NCBI GenBank assembly: GCA_964292325.1
Contig: CAXYVG010000072.1
Coordinates: 1 to 19,180, forward strand
Length of the DNA: 19,180 bases
Reading direction: 5' to 3'
Source: CTSoil-075 sp964292325
GTDB taxonomy: Bacteria > Bacillota > Negativicutes > DSM-13327
In this document: positions 1 through 6,259 of the stretch, in pieces
Numbering within the stretch: the stretch's first letter is position 1
Layout: every line of letters starts with the position of its first letter
The notes under the pieces: generated by a model
The model's database searches: none
What the model saw: only the letters and a program-made list of their open reading frames with translations
What the model was told of the DNA's origin: nothing
Program-made: the position numbers and the translations under genes

Positions 1-58
1 CTCTAACAGTCTTTTTATTTTATTATATTTAGCCAACGAGGTGGAGGTGACATCACTC

Positions 59-157
59 ATGACAAGCAATACAAGATTTTACATTTATACATTCACTTCT
101 TTCGAGCATACCAAGCTACGTGATATAACATATGGCACTTCTTACTCCGTAAATTGA
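59..157 (+). CDS. candidate small ORF, 32 aa, unknown
   Basis: A 32-codon frame runs from ATG at 59 to TGA at 157. It is preceded at 43-50 by GGAGGTGA, which matches the full anti-Shine-Dalgarno complement, with an 8-nt spacer to the ATG. That ribosome site is the only strong argument for translation. The peptide is polar, rich in Thr, Ser and Tyr, and has no membrane segment or recognisable motif. An AT-rich stretch at 15-30 could supply a -10 box, but any -35 region is at or beyond the window edge. It overlaps by 16 nt, antiparallel, another doubtful small ORF on the minus strand. It could be a real small protein or a chance ribosome site. Confidence 0.3.
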   Translation: MTSNTRFYIYTFTSFEHTKLRDITYGTSYSVN

Positions 158-279
158 TATGCTTTCAACGTTCCTTCAATTGATTGAGTTGTAAAGTTAC
201 TTGTGAAAGAAGTTACTCCTGTTATCGTTCGGCTCCGTTTGCCAATCTCAACAGTTAGTTTGCCATTTTGAATTGTCAT
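142..279 (-). CDS. doubtful small ORF overlapping the rluA-like 3' end, 45 aa
   Basis: A 45-codon frame begins with ATG at 279, inside the last codons of the pseudouridine synthase gene and in another frame, and ends with TAA at 142. The overlap with the upstream gene is 32 nt. The peptide begins MTIQNGKLTVEIGK and is Thr/Ser-rich and soluble-looking. No good ribosome site lies at the right distance; the nearest GGGAG is about 16 nt upstream. Translation would therefore have to depend on coupling to the preceding gene. I do not recognise the family, and it may not be a gene. Confidence 0.18.
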   Translation of the reverse strand: MTIQNGKLTVEIGKRSRTITGVTSFTSNFTTQSIEGTLKAYQFTE

Positions 280-1204
280 ATTTGACGTTGGATAGCTCCC
301 CCTGTACTACTGATTGTTCACACCATGCAATCGCCGTGGCAAAATCATTTGGCAGTGAAGCTTCAATGGTAATTTGACGCTTGTTTTTTAATTCTGTAAA
401 CGTGATAGAGGCAGCATGTAACGCTTGCCTCGTCATCCAAGACGTCCGGATTCCATACATACCATCGCCAATGATCGGGTAACCTAAATGCGCTAGATGA
501 AGGCGAATTTGATGAGTTCTACCAGTATCTAACGTTAGTTCTAACAATGAAGCATCGGAAAAATTCTTGATGGTCCGGTAATGAGTAATGGCTTGCTCAC
601 CTTGCTGCGTAATGGCTCGTCGATTTGCCAAACTTGGATGTGAACCAATCGGTGCATCAATTGTGCCTGAAGCCGGGCTAACAATGCCATTCACTAGCGC
701 CCAATAATTACGTTTTAATGTTCTTTCTTTTAGTTGTTGTTCGAGAATAAATTGACTACGTGAATCTTTAGCAAAAATAACACAACCCGAAGTTTCTCTG
801 TCTAATCTATGTATCGGGCGAATCGTGGTCACTATATTACGTTGTTGCAATTCATAGGCAAGATAATTCGCTAATGTACCACTTGTTGTTTGAGCAGTAG
901 GATGAACCAGTTGATGTGCTGGTTTGTTTACTACTAGCATATACGGATCTTCATAAAGTATTTCAATAGAGCCTTGCTCAGGCTGAACACCATAGGTAAC
1001 ATCTTCTGGATTTAGGACACGTACCGTATCACCCAGCTTCACTTTTTTTTGCAAGAAAACAGGTTTACCGTTTAATTGAATTCCTTTTTGTCTCGTTAGC
1101 TTTTGAATTTTCCTACCGGAATACTGTAAAACCTGTTTCAAATAGCTTTCAAGAATGAGCCCTGCATGTTCTTGAGCAACTCGATACGTAGTAAATGACT
1201 TCAT
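248..1204 (-). CDS. RluA-family RNA pseudouridine synthase
   Basis: This enzyme isomerises specific uridines in ribosomal (or transfer) RNA to pseudouridine in the cytoplasm. Residues about 14-65 look like an S4 RNA-binding domain. The catalytic domain carries the family motif HRLDRETSG at residues 132-140, with the catalytic Asp at 135. The downstream segment with GRTHQIRLHLAHLGYPIIGD is also typical. The length of 318 aa is normal for S4-containing RluA/RluD-type enzymes. The last ~25 residues, after the ITIEASLPNDF segment, look like a non-conserved tail. Start is ATG with a modest GAAGG ribosome site. The gene follows the HD-GYP gene on the same strand after 127 nt without a convincing terminator. 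Which RNA position is modified cannot be told from sequence. Confidence 0.93.
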   Translation of the reverse strand: MKSFTTYRVAQEHAGLILESYLKQVLQYSGRKIQKLTRQKGIQLNGKPVFLQKKVKLGDTVRVLNPEDVTYGVQPEQGSIEILYEDPYMLVVNKPAHQLVHPTAQTTSGTLANYLAYELQQRNIVTTIRPIHRLDRETSGCVIFAKDSRSQFILEQQLKERTLKRNYWALVNGIVSPASGTIDAPIGSHPSLANRRAITQQGEQAITHYRTIKNFSDASLLELTLDTGRTHQIRLHLAHLGYPIIGDGMYGIRTSWMTRQALHAASITFTELKNKRQITIEASLPNDFATAIAWCEQSVVQGELSNVKYDNSKWQTNC

Positions 1205-1331
1205 CTGTCAACCTTCTCTTTCCTTTAAATAAAGATATTCAAAAAATCAAAATTTGATCGAAAATTCCTTTATAAGGTTATTTTATACAAATATTCTATT
1301 CTTACAACTAAAATCCTGCAGAATTTTTCCA

Positions 1332-2453
1332 TTAAACCGTCTGTTTCATATTGTTTTGCGGCTCTACCTCTTTAACTGTAGAAATATATGCCTGATCCGC
1401 ATATACTTGTGAATAACTTGGCGGTAATTCTTCAAAATCTACAATGAAAAGCCCAGGATTTTTCAGTAAATCCAATTCAACAACTTGACGGTTTTCCTCT
1501 TGGTCTGATGCAATACGGACTACAGGGGAATTTTTATTTTTCATATCAACACCAAGAATAGTCCCGCTCTGTTCATTACTCAGTCGTACTGTTTTTCCAA
1601 TCGGATAGATTGCAATATTTTGATTAAATTTTTCAATAATAGCCGGATTAAAATACTCTCCGGCCGCTTTATTCAAAATGGCAGTTGCAAAATATACGGG
1701 TGTTGGCAATCGGTGTGGCATCCCTACAATGAGTCGTTCATAAACATCCGCAATGCCTATAATCTGAGCATATTCAGAAATTTCATCGCGTTTCATCCCC
1801 ATAGGATAACCACTCCCATTCCAGCGCTCGTGATGCTGAAAACAGGCAGTAAGAACGTTGGGCGATACATTATAATCGCCTCGCAGGATTTCCACTGAGT
1901 AAAATGAGTGCCTTTTATATTCTCTTTTTTCACTTTCTGATAAGTGATAGGAGAACTGCCTTGCCATGCTTTTTGAAAATCTAGTTTTCCCCACATCATG
2001 AAGCATCGCTGCTAGACCTAGTTCATCTAACTGCTTATTATCATATCCCATAGCAAGTCCTGTCATAATTGATAAAATACAAGTATTAACGGCATGTGAA
2101 AACATGTATCCTTCTTTGCGACGTATATCTAAAATATTGACCATTCGTTCTGGTTTCAGGCCAAGTTGATTGATCCATTCACTAACCATTTTTTTTATAC
2201 TATCGAGTTTTACGCCCTTACCAACACTAAATTGGCGAATGGTCTCTTGTGCGGCACCAATCGCCTCCTGTTGGCAGATGAGGCTATAGAAATCCTCTTT
2301 CACCTTGAGCACATCTTCAAATTTGGGGTCCCCAATAAATAATGATGTAAAACCTTTATTGCGAAGATACGCAATGTATCTTTCTTTTATGACGATACCT
2401 TCATGTAATAACACCGTGCCATCAGTTGCAATAAGCGCTTGTGATAAATACAT
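1332..2453 (-). CDS. HD-GYP domain protein, probable cyclic-di-GMP phosphodiesterase
   Basis: HD-GYP proteins hydrolyse cyclic-di-GMP or act as signalling phosphohydrolases. Counting from the ATG at 2453, the metal-binding HDVGK is at residues 152-156, with His at 120 and 182, and the signature HHERWNGSGYP is at 207-217. All key residues are present. Residues 1-40 resemble the small N-terminal domain often found before HD-GYP. No transmembrane segment or receiver domain is visible. The ATG at 2453 is probably not the real start. The same frame stays open upstream and encodes ITLEQIKPGM, a usual beginning for this domain, but the only in-frame codons before it are ATT/GTT/ATC at about 2495, directly after a run of seven G (minus strand; C7 at 2496-2502). 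A one-base change in that run would join the frame to ATG at 2515 or 2524. C-terminal residues 285-373 have no recognised domain. Confidence 0.9.
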   Translation of the reverse strand: MYLSQALIATDGTVLLHEGIVIKERYIAYLRNKGFTSLFIGDPKFEDVLKVKEDFYSLICQQEAIGAAQETIRQFSVGKGVKLDSIKKMVSEWINQLGLKPERMVNILDIRRKEGYMFSHAVNTCILSIMTGLAMGYDNKQLDELGLAAMLHDVGKTRFSKSMARQFSYHLSESEKREYKRHSFYSVEILRGDYNVSPNVLTACFQHHERWNGSGYPMGMKRDEISEYAQIIGIADVYERLIVGMPHRLPTPVYFATAILNKAAGEYFNPAIIEKFNQNIAIYPIGKTVRLSNEQSGTILGVDMKNKNSPVVRIASDQEENRQVVELDLLKNPGLFIVDFEELPPSYSQVYADQAYISTVKEVEPQNNMKQTV

Positions 2454-2537
2454 GCCAGGTTTTATCTGCTCTAACGTTATGCTCTGGATAACAATCCCCC
2501 CCTTAGGATAGGCATACTTCCCATTACTTCTATTATA

Positions 2538-2564
2538 ATATCGAAATATAAGGTGAAATACTTA
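2538..2564 (-). promoter_or_regulatory. possible sigma-D (sigma-28) type promoter for the HD-GYP gene
   Basis: On the minus strand TAAG (2564-2561) is followed after 15 nt by TTCGATAT (2545-2538). This approximates the sigma-D/FliA consensus TAAA-N15-GCCGATAA. A sigma-A-like TATAAT overlaps at 2537-2532 but lacks a good -35. Either would place the transcript start near 2525-2530. Control by a motility sigma factor would suit a cyclic-di-GMP enzyme, but the match is imperfect. Confidence 0.3.
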
Positions 2565-2620
2565 AAACATCTTTTACCTACACGATCACTTGCGAGTTCC
2601 CCATAGAAAAATGATTATGA

Positions 2621-2676
2621 TATACTAGATGATGTATATTGGCGAATATATACTTTTTCATATATACTCTAGTATA
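2621..2676. promoter_or_regulatory. AT-rich dyad and promoter region before the GpsA-like gene
   Basis: TATACTAGA (2621-2629) and TCTAGTATA (2668-2676) form a perfect 9-bp inverted repeat, with more ATATAC/GTATAT pairings inside. On the plus strand TTGGCG (2639-2644), an 18-nt spacer and TATACT (2663-2668) make a plausible sigma-A promoter within the dyad, with transcription starting near 2675. The dyad could be an operator, since it brackets the promoter, or simply AT-rich sequence. Confidence 0.35.
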
Positions 2677-2730
2677 AGCATATGATTTCGATACAATAGT
2701 ATGTCTACTTTTTTAAAGGAGTTGTCTTTT

Positions 2731-3687
2731 TTGAATATTTCAGTTCTAGGATGTGGACGCTGGGGAACCTTTTTAGCTTGGTATGCCAATAAAATTGGCC
2801 ATAATGTAACGTTATGGGGTCGAGAATCCTCTAAAAATTATTCAAAACTAAATGAAACCCGAGGCAACGATTATCTAACATTGCCTTCGGAGGTTATATT
2901 AAGTAATTCTCTAGAAAAATCCATTTCTTCTGCAGAGTTCATCATCATATCGATTAGCGCACAAGAATTGCGGTCATTGACACATCAAATACAGAGGCTA
3001 CAAACAACCAACAAAATATTTATTTTATGTATGAAAGGCTTAGAAGCCTCTAGCGGAAAACGACTATCCCAGGTATTTAATGAAGAAATTGATAAAAACA
3101 TAGACCTTGGTATCTGGGTGGGACCTGGTCATGTACAAGATTATATTGAAAATATCCCTAATTGCATGGTCATCGACTCAGAGGATTTTACTATTACCCA
3201 AAAAATTGTTACCGCCTTTAGTAGTGATCTCATTCGATTATATTATGGACAAGATTTGATCGGTAATGAAATCGGGGCTGCATCCAAAAATGTAATGGGA
3301 ATTGCAGCTGGAATGCTCGATGGACTACATTATAGTAGTTTAAAAGGTGCTCTGATGGCCAGAGGCACAAAAGAAATGTCGCGCCTAGTACACGCAATGA
3401 ACGGAAATGCCGTTACGATCTATGGTTTAAGCCATCTTGGTGATTATGAAGCTACCTTATTTTCGATGCACAGTCATAATCGAAAGTTTGGGCAAGCCTT
3501 CGTCACAGGTGAACCTTTTGAAAAATTGGCAGAGGGTGTAGCAACCGTTCAGTCATTAAAATATCTTGCCAAAGAGTATCAAGTTGAAATGCCCATTTGT
3601 AATGCACTATATGATATTTTATTTCATCATACAGATCCAAAAGAAACATTACTTCACCTTTTTTTGCGGCCCGTTACCTTTGAGTAA
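2731..3687 (+). CDS. GpsA-like NAD(P)-dependent glycerol-3-phosphate dehydrogenase, divergent
   Basis: The family reduces dihydroxyacetone phosphate to sn-glycerol-3-phosphate for phospholipid synthesis. I place the start at TTG 2731, not the in-frame ATG at 2701. AAAGGAG lies at 2715-2721, 9 nt before the TTG, and the resulting protein (318 aa) begins directly with the Rossmann strand NISVLGCGRWG. The NAD-binding GxGxxG is residues 7-12, MKGLE 101-105, and the catalytic-type Lys in GAASKN is 186. Several family motifs are altered. The usual GPSHAEE is GPGHVQDY here (131-138), and the usual GLGDLxxTC region reads GLSHLGDYEATLF. This may be a divergent paralogue rather than the housekeeping GpsA, with a related 2-hydroxyacid or sugar-phosphate substrate possible. 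It converges on aroE. Confidence 0.75.
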   Translation: MNISVLGCGRWGTFLAWYANKIGHNVTLWGRESSKNYSKLNETRGNDYLTLPSEVILSNSLEKSISSAEFIIISISAQELRSLTHQIQRLQTTNKIFILCMKGLEASSGKRLSQVFNEEIDKNIDLGIWVGPGHVQDYIENIPNCMVIDSEDFTITQKIVTAFSSDLIRLYYGQDLIGNEIGAASKNVMGIAAGMLDGLHYSSLKGALMARGTKEMSRLVHAMNGNAVTIYGLSHLGDYEATLFSMHSHNRKFGQAFVTGEPFEKLAEGVATVQSLKYLAKEYQVEMPICNALYDILFHHTDPKETLLHLFLRPVTFE

Positions 3688-3700
3688 GGTGCACCACACG

Positions 3701-3750
3701 AAGAAGTGCCATGACATCCGCTTTACTAAGTGGCTGTCATGGCACTTCTT
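3701..3750. terminator. long hairpin between convergent genes, probable bidirectional terminator
   Basis: Positions 3701-3716 and 3735-3750 are a perfect 16-bp inverted repeat. After one mismatch the stem continues with CCGCTT (3718-3723) pairing with AAGTGG (3728-3733, one G-U), leaving a 4-nt loop. It lies 13 nt after the GpsA-like stop and 16 nt after the aroE stop. U-tracts are weak on both sides. Confidence 0.7.
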
Positions 3751-3766
3751 CAATTATTTATGATCG

Positions 3767-4633
3767 CTACTTTTTCTGTTGCAACGCTTGCAGATACTCT
3801 CTAATCTGACAAAATAGTTCTTTTTCTACGTCCTCATCAATCGGAAGATCCGTCCAAATATGATTGGATGCCATTGCTTGATAAAATAGCATCGGGAAAC
3901 CATTGATAATGATGCATCCACGATTTTTTGCCTCTCTCAGCAATTTCGTTTCATGTGGATTGTAAATCAGATCATAAACTACCTTAATGTTACTAAGAAT
4001 ATCTGGATCTATAGGAAACATTTCCGTAGTATTTGACAAACCGACCGATGTAGTATTAATCAGACAGTCATACTCTCCGTCGATTTCGTGAGCTTCACAA
4101 ACCGTAATAGAACCAGGTAAGTGAATGGATAATTCTTTTTGCAGTTTTTTAGCTTTATCGGCTGTACGGTTGACAATCGTAACATCGCACTGACGTTGTA
4201 ATAACTCGCAAAGAACAGCACGAGCGCCCCCACCTGCACCAAGTAATAGAATTTTTTTATTTTCGATCGCTATATTTAATAAATCAAAGGCTTTTATAAA
4301 GCCATACCCGTCTGTATTATATCCAATTAAACGTCCATTATCGTTCTTTACTGTATTCACAGCTCCATATAACTGAGCCTTTGGATCTATTTCATCTAGA
4401 TAATTCATAACCGCTTGTTTATGAGGAATCGTAACGTTGAATCCCCCAAATGCACCTTTTAGTACCGTCACGGATTCTCGCAGGGTGTCAGGAGGCGTTT
4501 TTAAAAGAATATATTTACAGTCGGCCTGCTTAGCAGCAAAAATACTATTTTGTATGATTGGGGAAATACTGTGGCTGACTGGATAACCTATTAAGGCAAA
4601 TAATTGAGTTGCTCCTGTGATTGTATGATCCAT
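3767..4633 (-). CDS. aroE: shikimate dehydrogenase
   Basis: AroE reduces 3-dehydroshikimate to shikimate with NADPH in the aromatic amino acid (chorismate) pathway. The substrate-binding HSISP is at residues 21-25. NVTIPHK at 66-72 ends in the catalytic Lys72. N93/T94 and the catalytic Asp108 of NTDG are present. The nucleotide-binding loop GAGGGARAV is at 132-140, and NRT (155-157) is the NADP-binding motif. The length of 288 aa is normal. The start at ATG 4633 has a purine-rich GAGAGGCGG upstream. It is a single gene here, not with other shikimate genes. Chorismate made by this pathway is also the substrate of MqnA near the right end of the window. Confidence 0.95.
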   Translation of the reverse strand: MDHTITGATQLFALIGYPVSHSISPIIQNSIFAAKQADCKYILLKTPPDTLRESVTVLKGAFGGFNVTIPHKQAVMNYLDEIDPKAQLYGAVNTVKNDNGRLIGYNTDGYGFIKAFDLLNIAIENKKILLLGAGGGARAVLCELLQRQCDVTIVNRTADKAKKLQKELSIHLPGSITVCEAHEIDGEYDCLINTTSVGLSNTTEMFPIDPDILSNIKVVYDLIYNPHETKLLREAKNRGCIIINGFPMLFYQAMASNHIWTDLPIDEDVEKELFCQIREYLQALQQKK

Positions 4634-4751
4634 ATATATCGCCGCCTCTCTATTTTATAACGCAAATGTAATTTGGGTTAACGATTGTCTACCTCCTTAT
4701 CATATTATTTTTGGCAAAAAAATAAAAGGTCTTTTGATAAAATATTACCAG

Positions 4752-4780
4752 CAGACTAACAATATAGCTGGTATTTACTT
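4752..4780 (-). repeat. partial copy of the structured intergenic repeat
   Basis: This segment matches 10521-10549 at 27 of 29 positions, including an exact 19-nt block (4752-4770) and an exact ATTTACTT. It corresponds to one end of the full element, oriented like the copy ahead of metA. The large conserved hairpin that follows in the full copies is absent. Instead TACCAGC (4746-4752) and GCTGGTA (4767-4773) form a short local hairpin. Confidence 0.6.
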
Positions 4781-4828
4781 CATACTTCCTATATATTTTC
4801 AAAATCAATTGCCAAAATTAATATTTTT

Positions 4829-4858
4829 TTGACAACTTCCTTCTTTCTATTATATAAT
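4829..4858 (+). promoter_or_regulatory. consensus sigma-A promoter upstream of the polyamine genes
   Basis: TTGACA (4829-4834) and TATAAT (4853-4858), both perfect hexamers, are separated by 18 nt. Transcription would start near 4865, about 260 nt before the nspC start codon. The RNA would include two strong hairpins, so it is either a long regulated leader or a separate small RNA. Confidence 0.65.
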
Positions 4859-4956
4859 TATATGATATCTCTAATAAATTTACAGATAATTGCCAAGAAT
4901 ATAGCAACAAGATCAATAGAATGTCTTCTTTGTGCCCAAAGTAACTACTAAATAAC

Positions 4957-4994
4957 AAGGCTCAACAAGTAGCTACAACTGCTTGTTGAGCCTT
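4957..4994 (+). other. 16-bp hairpin in the nspC upstream region
   Basis: AAGGCTCAACAAG (4957-4969) pairs with CTTGTTGAGCCTT (4982-4994). The stem extends by a U-G pair and two further pairs, giving 16 bp and a 6-nt loop. No U-tract follows on the plus strand, so it is not a textbook terminator in that direction. The segment AGTAGCTAC (4969-4977) can instead pair with GTAACTACT at 4941-4949 (one mismatch), which would disrupt the hairpin. Confidence 0.6.
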
Positions 4995-5016
4995 TGCAAG
5001 GTTACTACTCTGGTAT

Positions 5017-5043
5017 TGCGTTGTTCTTCATAACAACAACGCA
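5017..5043 (+). other. second hairpin in the nspC upstream region
   Basis: TGCGTTGTT (5017-5025) and AACAACGCA (5035-5043) form a perfect 9-bp stem with a 9-nt loop, starting 22 nt after the first hairpin. It lies just upstream of the proximal promoter for nspC. It could stop transcripts from the distal promoter or be part of a folded leader. Confidence 0.5.
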
Positions 5044-5061
5044 TTTATAGTTAACCTTTTA

Positions 5062-5090
5062 TCGACAAATTGCATCTTTTTTGTTATTAT
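5062..5090 (+). promoter_or_regulatory. proximal sigma-A promoter of nspC
   Basis: TCGACA (5062-5067) and TATTAT (5085-5090) are separated by 17 nt, each one base from consensus. The start would be near 5097, giving a short leader of about 28 nt before the nspC ATG, with AGGAG at 5111-5115 as ribosome site. Confidence 0.55.
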
Positions 5091-5124
5091 TATATGCAGT
5101 AAAAAATCATAGGAGTGTTGTAAA

Positions 5125-6228
5125 ATGAACATTGCTACTCCCTATTATCTGATTGATGAGAAAAAGTTGCTCCGCAACTTACAGATTATTCAACAGGTGA
5201 AACAGCTCTCTGGAGCTAAATCTGTACTAGCACTAAAATGTTTTTCCACCTGGTGTGTATTCGACTTAATGAAGCAATATATGGATGGTACTACATCTAG
5301 CTCGTTATTTGAAGCACGTTTAGGGTTTGAAAAATTTGGTAAAGAAACTCACGCTTATTGTGTTGGATATTCCGAGGAAGATGTGCGCGCGGTAACCAAA
5401 TTTGCCGATAAAATCATCTTTAATTCCATTTCACAATTAGACCGTTATTACGATATAGCAAAATCAATACCCATCGGTTTACGAGTGAACCCAGGAATGA
5501 GCTTCTCACATTTTGATTTGGCCGACCCAGCACGCAAACATTCACGTCTAGGAGTGATCGATAAAGAGCTACTAGCAAAACAACTTCCCCGCATCAATGG
5601 CTTATTGTTTCATTATAATTGCGAAAATGACGATTTTGATGCTTTTGCTGAGCAACTTGATGTAATCGGTGAATCGTATGGAAACCTATTAAAAAAATTG
5701 CAATGGATCAGCCTCGGCGGTGGTTTATATTTTACCAAAGAAGGGTATCCGCTCGAAAAGTTCTGCAAGAAATTAGCGGACTTTGCTAAGAAATTTGATA
5801 TACAAATCTATTTAGAACCAGGAGAAAGCGCTATTTCCGGCTCTGCTGAACTCATCACAAGTGTCGTAGATATCGTACATAACGAAACAGATATTGCAAT
5901 TGTCGATGCCTCAGTCGAAGGACATATGCTTGATTTATTGATATACCGACTGTCAGCTAAAGTAGATGAAGATGCTTTAGCTACCCATCCCTATATGGTG
6001 GCTGGACGCTCATGCCTCGCAGGCGATGTGTTTGGGACTTTTAACTTTAAAGATAAATTAGAAGTAGGTAGCGAGATTCGCTTTGCCGATGCTGCTGGCT
6101 ATACGATGGTAAAAAAGAACTGGTTTAATGGTCTACAGATGCCATCTATTGCGGTACGCAGGCTAAATGGTACAACTGAGCTGATACGAAAATTCGACTA
6201 TCATGATTTTCTAAACAATTTATCATAA
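5125..6228 (+). CDS. nspC: carboxynorspermidine/carboxyspermidine decarboxylase
   Basis: This pyridoxal-phosphate enzyme removes the carboxyl group from carboxy(nor)spermidine to give spermidine or norspermidine. It is the last step of the alternative polyamine route that does not use decarboxylated S-adenosylmethionine. It belongs to the alanine-racemase-fold decarboxylases. The PLP lysine is probably Lys38 in LALKCF. The glycine-rich phosphate loop SLGGG is at 196-200, and EPGES at 231-235. The active-site Cys is probably Cys297 in GRSCLAGD. The length of 367 aa is typical. The ATG at 5125 has AGGAG 9 nt upstream. The partner dehydrogenase follows after 31 nt, which supports the assignment. 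Whether the product is spermidine or norspermidine cannot be read from sequence. Confidence 0.92.
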   Translation: MNIATPYYLIDEKKLLRNLQIIQQVKQLSGAKSVLALKCFSTWCVFDLMKQYMDGTTSSSLFEARLGFEKFGKETHAYCVGYSEEDVRAVTKFADKIIFNSISQLDRYYDIAKSIPIGLRVNPGMSFSHFDLADPARKHSRLGVIDKELLAKQLPRINGLLFHYNCENDDFDAFAEQLDVIGESYGNLLKKLQWISLGGGLYFTKEGYPLEKFCKKLADFAKKFDIQIYLEPGESAISGSAELITSVVDIVHNETDIAIVDASVEGHMLDLLIYRLSAKVDEDALATHPYMVAGRSCLAGDVFGTFNFKDKLEVGSEIRFADAAGYTMVKKNWFNGLQMPSIAVRRLNGTTELIRKFDYHDFLNNLS

Positions 6229-6259
6229 TTAAAAATTAGGCAATCAAGGGAGGAAAAAA

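Larger units (their letters stand above)
4634..5124. other. 491-bp intergenic region between aroE and nspC
   Basis: No protein gene is supported here. The stretch holds a partial copy of the structured repeat (4752-4780), a consensus sigma-A promoter pointing right (4829-4858), two hairpins (4957-4994, 5017-5043) and a second promoter (5062-5090) just before nspC. The remainder is AT-rich with no other recognisable signal. It is the largest gene-free interval in the window. Confidence 0.8.

Noticed and set aside
132..143. 12-bp match ATGGCACTTCTT to the terminator arm at 3739-3750
   Set aside because: A 12-bp match is expected by chance in a window of this size, and no opposite arm is present.
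1310..1327. Imperfect palindrome near the HD-GYP stop
   Set aside because: AAAATCCTGCAGAATTTT has a mismatch, no loop and no U-tract, so it is not a supported terminator.
4692..4698. AAGGAGG on the minus strand upstream of aroE
   Set aside because: No start codon follows at a useful distance and the next frame closes quickly, so it does not define a gene.
4921..4944. Seven-codon leader peptide (ATG to TAA) downstream of the distal nspC promoter
   Set aside because: No ribosome site precedes it and the codons show no run of a regulatory amino acid.
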